Shown: piece by piece, positions 8,063-16,780 of the stretch | How positions within the stretch are numbered: position 1 is the first letter of the stretch | Layout of the letters: each line of letters starts with the position of its first letter | DNA from: an uncultured Lachnospiraceae bacterium | GTDB lineage: Bacteria > Bacillota > Clostridia > Lachnospirales > Lachnospiraceae | Direction: 5' to 3' | Assembly (NCBI GenBank): GCA_910578885.1 | Contig: CAJTSH010000027.1 | Coordinates: 1-44,984 of the forward strand | Length of the DNA stretch: 44,984 nucleotides | Notes under the pieces: generated by a model | Database searches by the model: none | The model's input: the letters and a program-made list of their open reading frames with translations, nothing else | What the model was told of the DNA's origin: nothing | Position numbers and translations under genes: made by a program

Positions 8063-11000
8063 CTATTTTGTCTTTACCGCTTTTGAAGCACTGCTGAGAG
8101 CGGAGTAAATTGTCGCCCCTGCTTCGTTTCCGGAAACAACTTTCACCTTGTAATAATAGGTATTTCCTGACTTTGCTGTCTTATCCGTATAGGTCAGCTT
8201 CGTCGTCGTCCCTACACGAGAATAACCGCTTGCCTTCTTGGTCGAACGGTATACCAGATAGCTGGTCGCTCCTGATATTTTCTTCTTTATGGTAACCGTC
8301 ACCTGATTCTTCTTACTGCTCTTTACGCTCTTAATGGCGGCTTTACTAACCTTGGCGGAAGTAACTGTTGCGGACGCCGCTTTGCTGTACCCGTAGCTGG
8401 ATACGCTCGTATAATTTGTCAATGGGATTTCATCTTTTGCAGCCTGTGCGGCATTGTAATCCTCATCTACAATCTTATAAGCCAGCACATAATAATAATA
8501 TTTCACTCCCGCTTGGGGTCCCTCTGCGACAACAACTTCCTCGCCGAATTTATTGGTATAAGAAACCTTCTTATCCACATAAGAAGTGGTGGTTACATAA
8601 CTGCTCTCTGTATAATTACCGGGATACACCGTATCTTGTGTATAAGAATACAGATTCTTGAGCCCCGCCACACTTCCAATGGTTCCTGTCACAGCATCCT
8701 TAAGCGACCAAGACGAGGTCGTGCGGTATACCTTATAATAGTCTGCTCCGCTTACCTTCTTCCAGCTTACCGTAATTGTTCCGTTCTTTGCCGAAGCCTT
8801 TGCCTTTACGGTTCCTGCAACTGCAATAGAACGATAAATGTTTATTTCCTTTGCTGCAGAATACTTTTTGCCGTTGTAAGCGCGAATCCGGTACGTGGCG
8901 GAGATGTCCGTTCCCGTCACAGCAGGGAAGGTATATTTCACCGTGGTATTCTTTGAAATCTTCTTCGTGGTCTTCCATGTACGAGTTACGTCATCATATT
9001 TTTCAATCAGATATCCCTTTGCCGCTGCAACCTTATTCCATGTCACGGTCGTTTTTCCGGTCTTAGCGCTCTGCGTCTGCTTTGTGATGACAACACTGCT
9101 GAGTCCAAGTTTTACCTCGGCAGCTTCATCAATATAGTAGGTCTTTCCATTTTGAACCCTGTATGCGCGGACAACATAAGTATAGCTTACGCCGGCTGTC
9201 AGTCCCTTATCCGTGTATGTCTTTGTCGCGGTCTTCTTAATCGTCTTCACAAGCTGTTTCTTTGAGAAGGAGCCTGTACCCTTCGTATCAACCGAAGCGC
9301 CGTCTCCTACATAACGGTAAATCTCGTATCCGTTTGCCCCGGTAACTTTATTCCAGCTTAATTTCACAGACGTAGCCGAAGCCGCCGCTGCCTTAAGTTC
9401 TAAGGAGCTGCCCCATGTCGTCGCACTTGCATATGCCCATGCGCCGTAATAGCTCTTCTTTGTGGATGGATTATAATAATAAGCGCGCACCCGGTATGTA
9501 TAGGATGTATCCGAAGCCAGTCCGCTGTCCGTGTAAACGTCATCCGTTGTCTTTATCAGTTCTTCATAGGTCTTTCCCGATTTACGCGCAATCTGATAAC
9601 CGGTCACAGGCTCCTTGGAATTTGAAACATAATCCATGCTCAGCTTCACTGATTTTGATGAAACAGTGGCATATATTGTGATATCAGGTACGGAAGCTTT
9701 TAATGTCAGTACATTCGTATATGCACTGTACTGTCTGCCGTTAATCGTGTCATTGTCGCTATAGTAGTCAGATTCTACAAATGCCCTCACATAATATGTC
9801 TTGCCCGGAACAAGTTGGCCGTACGAAAGCAGGGAGCCATCTGTAGTCTTTGTCGTCTGGTTCTCGTAAACCGTACTATAGTTTTTGGTAAAGCTCTTGC
9901 TGGTAGAATATTCGTATACCACGCTCTCACATCCGGTGTTGACGTTTCCGCTGTAACGCAGCTCATAGCCTTCCTCCGTCTGCTCATAGGTCAGCCCGGA
10001 AATTTTTGTGATTGCTGGAGACATTAATGTCAGCACATTGGAAACCGTTCCCGGAACACCGCTCACATATGCCTGCGCCCTGATATATACCGCTTTACCC
10101 GGAGCCCCTGTAATGCTGGCAAGCCTGCTATAGGAAACAGATATACCGTCAAGACCGCCCTGCTCGTCCAGATAATACCAGTTGATATTGTCCGTAGAGT
10201 ATTCATACCTTACATAGTGGTTATTCTGATAGTTCTCCATCAGCTTTGCCGATGAGGCATTTAAAGTCACGCCGGTTTTATCGGCATTGACAACAGACGT
10301 AATCGTAGTCGCCGGTGCATTTTCTACCACTGCCGCCACTCCCGGCACTTTAAATGCAACTACATTGGAATATCTCACATTACCGGCAAGCGCAAGCTCC
10401 TGATCGCTTCCATAGTAAGTATTGCTGTTGTAAAGTCTGATATAGTAGGTCACTCCCGGCACCAGCCCTTTGTCACCTATGTCAAATCTCGCAACCGTAT
10501 TCCCGTATTCCAGACTTCCGTCTAGAGTAACAGGATATTCGTAATCATCCCATTCAGACTGTTGCTTTAGCCTATTGGCACATGCAGCATCCGTGTAAAC
10601 ACTTGCATACAAATTATACCAGTCAACCGCCTGCCCCAGATTCAAATATAAATAATCACTGCCGCTCTGTTCCGTATCCACTGTAACTTTGGTGAGCTTG
10701 CTGTAAGCCGGCAGCGTGAAAGAAACAGCGCTGCTCCAAGGACCGTAGGCGTAAGTATAGGTCGTATTTCCCAAAGCATTCTTTGCAGACACACGGTTTA
10801 CGGCGCGAACCTGATACTGATACTTAGTTCCAGGCGTCATATAAGTCGCATCCGCAGTTGTGCTCAGCCCAGTATTCAATGAGAATACATTCGCCCAAAT
10901 TATTCTGCCATGGCTGGTCGGGCTGTCAAACCCATCCTGCCAGTCTCCCGCTGCATTTTTGCCATTATAAGAATAAAACTTTATCCCGGTCTGGCTCGTT

Positions 11001-11356
11001 GCCATAATATCATAGCCATAAGCCGTCATTTCCTGCGAATCCCATGTCAGATAATTGCCGGAAACCTTCAATCCGGTCACCTTAGCAGGCGTACCTGCAG
11101 TTCCGGTGCTCTCAACGTCTCCCCCTTCTGCTTCTACTTCGCCAACTGCTTCCTCTTCCGGAATCAGGGACTCAGTCTCACCTTCCACCCCCTCTTTCCA
11201 AACTTCATCCGGCTCGGTATCCAATCCCTCCTCTGCGAAAGCCGGGATAGCTGCATCATCTGCAACAGCCGCAGATATCGGAACAACATCTGCCATCATC
11301 AGGCTTGCTGCCAGAATGACGGCGCTGATGCGCACAGCAATTCCATTTCTTTTCAT
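8063..11356 (-). CDS. Secreted fibronectin type III repeat protein
   Basis: A 1097-residue exported protein of unknown ligand. A signal peptide covers about residues 1-30 (hydrophobic run ending in SAAVA). An acidic, Glu-rich linker spans about 40-85. The remainder is a chain of beta-sandwich modules of fibronectin III type, recognisable by recurring VKLSWNKVTGANGYEIYR- and TYTDKGL...YTYVVRAY-like motifs, best conserved in the C-terminal half (about 620-1090). The modules are rich in Tyr, Thr, Ser and Lys. No catalytic domain, LPxTG motif, SLH or choline-binding repeat is visible, so surface retention, if any, is by another route. It follows the export operon but is separated from it by a strong terminator. 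A GGAGG site precedes the ATG. Confidence 0.85.
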   Translation of the reverse strand: MKRNGIAVRISAVILAASLMMADVVPISAAVADDAAIPAFAEEGLDTEPDEVWKEGVEGETESLIPEEEAVGEVEAEGGDVESTGTAGTPAKVTGLKVSGNYLTWDSQEMTAYGYDIMATSQTGIKFYSYNGKNAAGDWQDGFDSPTSHGRIIWANVFSLNTGLSTTADATYMTPGTKYQYQVRAVNRVSAKNALGNTTYTYAYGPWSSAVSFTLPAYSKLTKVTVDTEQSGSDYLYLNLGQAVDWYNLYASVYTDAACANRLKQQSEWDDYEYPVTLDGSLEYGNTVARFDIGDKGLVPGVTYYIRLYNSNTYYGSDQELALAGNVRYSNVVAFKVPGVAAVVENAPATTITSVVNADKTGVTLNASSAKLMENYQNNHYVRYEYSTDNINWYYLDEQGGLDGISVSYSRLASITGAPGKAVYIRAQAYVSGVPGTVSNVLTLMSPAITKISGLTYEQTEEGYELRYSGNVNTGCESVVYEYSTSKSFTKNYSTVYENQTTKTTDGSLLSYGQLVPGKTYYVRAFVESDYYSDNDTINGRQYSAYTNVLTLKASVPDITIYATVSSKSVKLSMDYVSNSKEPVTGYQIARKSGKTYEELIKTTDDVYTDSGLASDTSYTYRVRAYYYNPSTKKSYYGAWAYASATTWGSSLELKAAAASATSVKLSWNKVTGANGYEIYRYVGDGASVDTKGTGSFSKKQLVKTIKKTATKTYTDKGLTAGVSYTYVVRAYRVQNGKTYYIDEAAEVKLGLSSVVITKQTQSAKTGKTTVTWNKVAAAKGYLIEKYDDVTRTWKTTKKISKNTTVKYTFPAVTGTDISATYRIRAYNGKKYSAAKEINIYRSIAVAGTVKAKASAKNGTITVSWKKVSGADYYKVYRTTSSWSLKDAVTGTIGSVAGLKNLYSYTQDTVYPGNYTESSYVTTTSYVDKKVSYTNKFGEEVVVAEGPQAGVKYYYYVLAYKIVDEDYNAAQAAKDEIPLTNYTSVSSYGYSKAASATVTSAKVSKAAIKSVKSSKKNQVTVTIKKKISGATSYLVYRSTKKASGYSRVGTTTKLTYTDKTAKSGNTYYYKVKVVSGNEAGATIYSALSSASKAVKTK

Positions 11357-11463
11357 AATTGTTCCTCCTTGTATAAAAAGGCGCAGTCATACAGACTACT
11401 AAATAATAGGTTAACATTAAATGTCTTTATTACCATAACATACCTTACCAAAAATAGTCTAGC

Positions 11464-11504
11464 AAAAAATAAGCAATCCAACTCTGCCGGATTGCTTATT
11501 TTTT
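11464..11504 (-). terminator. Terminator between the ABC export operon and the FN3 gene
   Basis: Perfect 16-bp inverted repeat (11464-11479 and 11489-11504) with A/T-run flanks, so it is intrinsically bidirectional. It stands 32 bases past the permease stop and ends the four-gene export operon. The rest of 11357-11535 holds no gene and no convincing consensus promoter for the FN3 gene. Confidence 0.9.
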
Positions 11505-11535
11505 ATACTTAATTCTATTTTTTTAACCACTTTGT

Positions 11536-12789
11536 CTATTCGTGACGCAGCGCCTCAATCGGGTCTAAATTTGCCGCCTTGTAAGAAGGAAGCAGACCGA
11601 ACACGATACCGATCACCATAGAAAACAGTACCGCAATGATTGCCGCCGGAACACTGATCTCCACTGGCATCTCACTTAATCTGGATATCACCTCTGCAAG
11701 CACGATCCCTACTGCAACGCCGATTAACCCTCCAAGACTGGTGAGCACTGCGGCTTCTGTCAGGAACTGTCCTAAAATGATAGACTTCCTGGCTCCAATC
11801 GCCTTTTTCAGTCCTATCTCGCTCGTACGCTCTGTGACAGACACCAGCATGATATTCATAACGCCGATACCTCCAACAATCAAGGAGATTCCGGCAATCC
11901 AGATCAGCATGTTATTCGTTGACTGGCTTAACTGCTGAATTTCTTTTGCCTGCTCCAATAAATCTTCAGACTTATAACGGATGGTGTCATCCGATACGCT
12001 CACATAACCATTTAAAATATCTGCGCTCTTTTTTCCTGCATTCGTCATATCAGTGGTACTTGTTGCCTTTACCACAAGCTGCTGCGGCTCGTCATACTGA
12101 TAAATAATCGGCCATACGGCATCCGGTACATATACCTTTCCGCTTTCATCTTGTGAATATGTATAATAATCCTCAATAGAATTGATTACAGGCTCAAATT
12201 CCTCGGACTCCGTAACAATACCAACGATAACAAACGGCTCCTGCCGGATCTCAATGGTCTTTCCGATCGGGTCTTCCCCATCAAACAATGCGCTTGCCGA
12301 GTTTTTATCGAGCAGGGCTACCTTCTGCGAATTCTTATAATCCTTCTCGGCAAATCCCCGTCCGCGCTGAATCACCAAATTACAGGTTGAAAGATAATTG
12401 CTATCAATCCCCATCACATGGCCGCCGGAAAGAGAGGTGTTCTTATGATATACCCCGTCATAGTCCTGTCTGCTCAGGTACAAAGATGCAGCTTCTACTT
12501 CCTCTAAATCCGTAATCTCCTTCAATACGCTCTCCGTAATCATCGGAATGCCGTCCGGAACCGGATTATAGGAAAAATCGTAGGTATAATCGCCTTGGTA
12601 AATCTGCACATCTACCGTGTTATTTCCTGATCCAATCAGATTCTGTTCAATCTGTCTGTTTGTTCCCTGAATTGTTGACACAATCGCAATAATTGCCGCA
12701 ATACCGATAATAATACCAAGCATAGTCAAGAACGACCGCATCTTATGGGACCATATACCCTGAAAAGATAATCTTATATTTTCAAACAT
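11536..12789 (-). CDS. MacB-like ABC transporter permease
   Basis: A 417-residue permease of the MacB/YknZ type (FtsX-like domain). It has one N-terminal transmembrane segment (about 18-40), a large extracytoplasmic MacB-type domain (about 45-280) and three C-terminal membrane segments with the family motif NIMLVSVTERTSEIGLKKAIGA. The protein ends in the typical PIEALRHE. It is the last gene of an adaptor-ATPase-adaptor-permease operon, with a 12-base gap from the preceding gene. Such systems use mechanotransmission to move peptides, toxins or antibiotics out of the membrane; the substrate here is unknown. Confidence 0.92.
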   Translation of the reverse strand: MFENIRLSFQGIWSHKMRSFLTMLGIIIGIAAIIAIVSTIQGTNRQIEQNLIGSGNNTVDVQIYQGDYTYDFSYNPVPDGIPMITESVLKEITDLEEVEAASLYLSRQDYDGVYHKNTSLSGGHVMGIDSNYLSTCNLVIQRGRGFAEKDYKNSQKVALLDKNSASALFDGEDPIGKTIEIRQEPFVIVGIVTESEEFEPVINSIEDYYTYSQDESGKVYVPDAVWPIIYQYDEPQQLVVKATSTTDMTNAGKKSADILNGYVSVSDDTIRYKSEDLLEQAKEIQQLSQSTNNMLIWIAGISLIVGGIGVMNIMLVSVTERTSEIGLKKAIGARKSIILGQFLTEAAVLTSLGGLIGVAVGIVLAEVISRLSEMPVEISVPAAIIAVLFSMVIGIVFGLLPSYKAANLDPIEALRHE

Positions 12790-12801
12790 CTGCTTTCCCT
12801 C

Positions 12802-14391
12802 CTAATTATACATGGAGTCCGTATCATTTACCTTCACTCCCTCTTTTGCCGTCTTTCCATAGGGGAAAGCAATTCGATCGTTCATAGTTAAACCTTCTTT
12901 TATGATAACTGCCTGACCGTAAACGCTCTTTCCTGTTGAGACATACCTCTTTACAAGACGGTCATCTTCTCCTGCCACAAGCACATAAGATCTTCCGTTC
13001 TCTTCACGGATATATGCCTTCTCTAGGCAGATAACATCCTCTCCTGCCGATGCCCCGCCTACCGTCATGGACATATCAACATCTTCCCCGTTGGTAAGTC
13101 CGGTGGTATCCTCAATGTACGCCGTAAACGGGTAGTAGGAAGCGTTGGGATTTCCGCCATTGTAATTATTTCCAGACTTCGGATACTTGGAAATCTCGGT
13201 AATAGTCGCCGTAAAGGAATTTCCGCTCTCCCAAGAATTAGCCATAATCTGCTGCCCGACCTGAATCTGATCCAGCATCATTTCACTGATATCTCCGGTC
13301 ACATACAAACCGTCTGAACCTGCAACCGTCAGAAATGCAGAACCATCCTGCGGAAGATTCTCCGGATCTCCCACAGTCTTCACGACTCCGTTTATAGTCG
13401 CGGTAACCGTCCCTTCTTTGCAGGCATCCTCATATGTCTTTAAATCCAGTTCTGCTTCTCTCCTATCCAAATCCAAATCTTTTAATTCCTTTTGTTTCTC
13501 TTTGATTTTCGCTGCCAGCTCTGCCGCCGTATAGCCTTCCGGTTCCTCCGGCTCATCTTCCACTGGATCTTCCTCTATCGGCTCATCAATCGGTTCATCA
13601 TCGGGCTCCGGTTCAATTTCCTGTCTGTCCAATACGGACCACTTGGAATCTGCATCCACCTCATCCATTGCCGCTCCGTTCACAGTCCAAGAACTGATTA
13701 GCGTTCCTGTCTTTTTATTGTCTTCCCGGATTTCAAAAACCGCAGTATACTCATTTTCTCTCAGATAATTCAAATAACTTCCAAGCACATACGCATCCCT
13801 GTTACAGAGGAAACGAAACGGGTTTTCCGCACTGCCGTCATCCTTTTTACTGTAAGGCTTTGCAGTTTCGGATATATAATTATAAGCGCCATTCGTTTTT
13901 TCTTTTATTGGCGGTTCCGGCTCTGGGTCTGGTTCCGGCTCTGGATCCGGTGCAGCCGGTGGCTCTGGCTGCACTACTGGCGTATCCGGAATCGGTGTTG
14001 TATTCCGCAAAGTATTCAGCTCCCGGTTTGCTGCATCAATATTGTTTTTGATGCCCTGCAGCTCCAGTTTTTTCATTTCCAGATTGAGTTCTGCCTCAGT
14101 AATGTCGTAGGCGATGAGCTTATCCCCAACAGAGACGCTCTGCCCCTCTTCCACAAAAATCTCTGAAATAATCTGTCCGTTATCCAAATAAATTTCCTGA
14201 GACATGTCATTTGTTACTCTTCCGGAGCTGCTCATCTCATCTCCCCAATATCCCCAGTTAACCGAAGATACCGGCACTACATCTGCAACCAGATTCTCGC
14301 TCTGATAGGATTTATACGCATATATTCCGCCTGCCGCTGCTCCCGCAACGATGAGCAGTACAATGACAGTTATAATAATTTTCTTCTTCAT
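12802..14391 (-). CDS. Efflux adaptor (HlyD/MacA-like) with an inserted domain
   Basis: A 529-residue membrane-fusion-type subunit. An N-terminal membrane anchor (about 5-26) is followed by a barrel-sandwich half (IFVEEGQSVSVGDKLIAYDI) and a first coiled-coil arm (about 103-130). Instead of turning back directly, the chain enters a Pro/Glu/Asp-rich linker (PEPEPDPEPEPP), a roughly 110-residue globular segment beginning GAYNYISETAKPY, and a second acidic linker (about 245-285). Only then does the return coil appear (about 290-325). The C-terminal half has the beta-barrel and membrane-proximal domains. The start overlaps the ATPase stop by four bases. The inserted domain is unrecognised and might contact substrate or wall. 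Confidence 0.85.
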   Translation of the reverse strand: MKKKIIITVIVLLIVAGAAAGGIYAYKSYQSENLVADVVPVSSVNWGYWGDEMSSSGRVTNDMSQEIYLDNGQIISEIFVEEGQSVSVGDKLIAYDITEAELNLEMKKLELQGIKNNIDAANRELNTLRNTTPIPDTPVVQPEPPAAPDPEPEPDPEPEPPIKEKTNGAYNYISETAKPYSKKDDGSAENPFRFLCNRDAYVLGSYLNYLRENEYTAVFEIREDNKKTGTLISSWTVNGAAMDEVDADSKWSVLDRQEIEPEPDDEPIDEPIEEDPVEDEPEEPEGYTAAELAAKIKEKQKELKDLDLDRREAELDLKTYEDACKEGTVTATINGVVKTVGDPENLPQDGSAFLTVAGSDGLYVTGDISEMMLDQIQVGQQIMANSWESGNSFTATITEISKYPKSGNNYNGGNPNASYYPFTAYIEDTTGLTNGEDVDMSMTVGGASAGEDVICLEKAYIREENGRSYVLVAGEDDRLVKRYVSTGKSVYGQAVIIKEGLTMNDRIAFPYGKTAKEGVKVNDTDSMYN

Positions 14392-15077
14392 GCCTTGTTC
14401 TCCTCTCCGCCGCTTTCTGATATCTCACCATCTATAATATGCAAAATACGCTTTGCATTTTTCGCAATATTCACATCATGGGTAATCATTACAATTGTTA
14501 CCCCTTCTTCATTCAACTTTTCAAACAGCTCCATAATTTGCTTACCGGACTTCGAATCCAAGGCTCCGGTCGGCTCGTCTGCCAGAAGAATCTTCGGATT
14601 ATTTACCATTGCTCTTGCAATTGCAACGCGCTGCTTCTGTCCGCCGGATAACTGCGTCGGTTTAAAATTCGCTCTGTCGCCAAGACCAACCCGTTCCAAT
14701 GCTTTTCTCGCTCTTTCTCTTCGTTCTTTTTTCTTGATTCCGGCATAGCTCAACGGGAGAGATACATTATCAAGCGCACTTTCTCTTGGCATTAACTGAA
14801 AACTCTGAAATACGAATCCAATCCGATTCAAACGCACAAAAGAAAGCTCTTTATCTTTTAAATTCAGCACACTCTCGCCAGCCAGCTCATAAGTTCCGGT
14901 GGTTGGCCGATCCAGACAGCCGATGATATTCATCAATGTTGTCTTACCGGAACCGGAAGGCCCCATAATCGCAACATATTCGCCTTCCTCTACCTGCAGA
15001 GATACGTCCTTTAACACCGGAACCACAAGTTTATCCTGCTGGTAATCCTTGAATATATTCTGCAAATTCAGTATCAT
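14388..15077 (-). CDS. ABC transporter ATPase (MacB/LolD-type)
   Basis: A 229-residue nucleotide-binding subunit that powers the permease. Walker A is GPSGSGKTT near residue 40, the signature is LSGGQKQRVAIARA, Walker B is ILLADEPTGALDS, and the H-loop is MITHD. Sequence and neighbours place it with the LolD/MacB/YknY group rather than with importers. It overlaps both neighbours by four bases (ATGA-type junctions), indicating tight translational coupling and stoichiometric expression. Confidence 0.96.
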   Translation of the reverse strand: MILNLQNIFKDYQQDKLVVPVLKDVSLQVEEGEYVAIMGPSGSGKTTLMNIIGCLDRPTTGTYELAGESVLNLKDKELSFVRLNRIGFVFQSFQLMPRESALDNVSLPLSYAGIKKKERRERARKALERVGLGDRANFKPTQLSGGQKQRVAIARAMVNNPKILLADEPTGALDSKSGKQIMELFEKLNEEGVTIVMITHDVNIAKNAKRILHIIDGEISESGGEENKA

Positions 15078-16483
15078 TCGGCCACCTCCGCATCATCATC
15101 CATGCCTGCCGGAACCATACCGTCAATGTCATTTTCATTTATGTCCGTCACTTCTCTGTACAGTCCGTCTGCCGCACCGCCCTCCATCGGGAATTCTGTA
15201 TTATACATGAACCCGTCATCCATCGGATACTCTGTATCATATATAAACTCATCATCCACCGGAGACTCCGTGCTGTCCTGCTGATACAGCGGAGCGTCAT
15301 AGTCTACCTCCTCAGGATTGGTCACAGTAGTGACTCCCTCATACAATCCCGGCATAGGAAAAGCAATGAGGTCTTCTTCCGTCAATCCTGACTTAATCTC
15401 ATATTGATCCAGATTCTCATCATACTCCCCAAGCTCTACCACACGCTTCTCCAATTTATCCCTTCCATTTGACGCCCAGACATACGGATCCCCGTCGTCC
15501 ATCACAATATAATAACTATAGAGCCATACGCCTTCTTTTTCCGCCGGCTGCAGACCCATATCCAACTCTATGTATACATGCTGACCAAGAATCAGCCCAT
15601 CCATAGAATCCAAAGCCACATAGAACGGATACTTGCTGGAGGTCGTCATCTCATCAGAAGAATCCGAGTAATATCCATTATTATTATTGGAAATCGTGTT
15701 TTCCGTGTCTAATTTTGTGATGCTTCCGCTCCATGTCAGTTCTTCATCCACTCTTGAACGGACAATTACCGGAAGCCCCTCCGAAATCATCCCGCGGTTC
15801 TGCTCATTCACTGCTCCCTTCACCTGATACTCTCCGGTTGCAAGAATCGTCATATATGGCAATCTGTTTCCGTATTCATCACTGTCCGAATCATTGATGG
15901 CTTTTACCACACCGGCAATTTTACTTGTTACAACAGAATTCTCCATTGATTTTTTCGTCTTTTCCATCTCAGCTTCTTTGCTTCTTCTATTATATTCTGA
16001 CTGCTTAATGGAGGTCTGAAGCGACTGGATACGCGTGGTATAATCCAATTGCTGATCCGCCGGAGCCGATGCTTTCTCTTTCTGTAAGTCAGCAATCTGT
16101 GAATTATAATCGCTTATCTCATTGTCAATTCCTTCTAATTCAAGCTTCTGCTGCTCAAGCTGCAGATCTAATTCCTCCACATCATAGGAAAAAAGCTGTG
16201 CGCCCTCGGCTACCTCATCGCCTACTTCTACAAATACTTCCGCAACAGTGCGGCCCTCGTCTTTGTTAACATCCCAGCTCTCCTGCGGCTCAATGACGCC
16301 GCTGTATCGGTTATTTCCGCTGATACCAGAACCCATAATCGTAGAAACAGTCTCTACATATACCTTATCGGAAGAGCTCCCTCCGCCTTTGCCTAGTACG
16401 CCGCTAAAATACAGTCCCCCTGCTGCAACAGCTGCCACTAAAACGACAGCGCCAATAATAATGCCAACCTTCTTTTTACTCAT
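15074..16483 (-). CDS. Efflux adaptor (HlyD/YknX-like) with acidic tail
   Basis: A 469-residue adaptor with an N-terminal membrane anchor (about 5-29) and a lipoyl-like half motif (VAEVFVEVGDEVAEGAQLFS). A coiled-coil hairpin spans about 105-185 (Gln/Glu/Lys-rich), followed by the return lipoyl half and beta-barrel domains. The C-terminal ~75 residues are unusual: strongly acidic with a tandem 12-residue unit of the type DDEFIYDTEYPM. This is the first gene of the operon and differs clearly in sequence from the second adaptor. The two may form a mixed hexamer or serve different substrates. A GGAGG site precedes the ATG. Confidence 0.88.
   Translation of the reverse strand: MSKKKVGIIIGAVVLVAAVAAGGLYFSGVLGKGGGSSSDKVYVETVSTIMGSGISGNNRYSGVIEPQESWDVNKDEGRTVAEVFVEVGDEVAEGAQLFSYDVEELDLQLEQQKLELEGIDNEISDYNSQIADLQKEKASAPADQQLDYTTRIQSLQTSIKQSEYNRRSKEAEMEKTKKSMENSVVTSKIAGVVKAINDSDSDEYGNRLPYMTILATGEYQVKGAVNEQNRGMISEGLPVIVRSRVDEELTWSGSITKLDTENTISNNNNGYYSDSSDEMTTSSKYPFYVALDSMDGLILGQHVYIELDMGLQPAEKEGVWLYSYYIVMDDGDPYVWASNGRDKLEKRVVELGEYDENLDQYEIKSGLTEEDLIAFPMPGLYEGVTTVTNPEEVDYDAPLYQQDSTESPVDDEFIYDTEYPMDDGFMYNTEFPMEGGAADGLYREVTDINENDIDGMVPAGMDDDAEVAE
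15185..15268. repeat. 36-bp tandem repeat encoding the acidic adaptor tail
   Basis: CATCGG/CACCGG landmarks recur at 15185, 15221 and 15257, giving an exact 36-base period: two well-conserved copies and a partial third. The period is a multiple of three, so copy-number change would keep the reading frame and lengthen or shorten the tail by 12 residues. Confidence 0.75.
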
Positions 16484-16548
16484 CTCTTTCCTCCTGCTTC
16501 TGAAAATTCTAATCTATCCAGTCCGGCAGTAATGCCTGCGTCAGCATA

Positions 16549-16607
16549 AAGATAGCTATACATTCAGTATTCATTGCTATCTTATCATTTAATAATTAGG
16601 AAAACAA
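16549..16607 (-). promoter_or_regulatory. Export-operon promoter overlapped by an inverted repeat
   Basis: Minus-strand TTGTTT (16602-16607), 17-base spacer and TAAGAT (16579-16584). An 8-bp inverted repeat (16549-16556 and 16576-16583) overlaps the -10 and the expected start site, a typical operator position. No regulator gene is adjacent. Confidence 0.5.
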
Positions 16608-16710
16608 TGTAAGTTTCTTAAATTTTGTTTAATTTAAATTCCCAAATGATACGCCTTTTTCCAAGAACAGACGAAAAATATACTATTTTTCCAAATTTTT
16701 TGATATCTTA

Positions 16711-16732
16711 ATTGTACATTCACCGGTACAAT
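16711..16732. promoter_or_regulatory. Operator-like inverted repeat upstream of lichenase
   Basis: Perfect 7-bp arms (16711-16717 and 16726-16732) with an 8-base spacer, about 50 bases before the lichenase start. A good sigma-A promoter was not found here (TTGATA at 16700 and TACAAT at 16727 are 21 bases apart), so transcription may need an activator. Confidence 0.4.
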
Positions 16733-16780
16733 CCTCTTGTAACGATTCAATCTCGCAGCAAATCAAAACAGGAGGTATTT

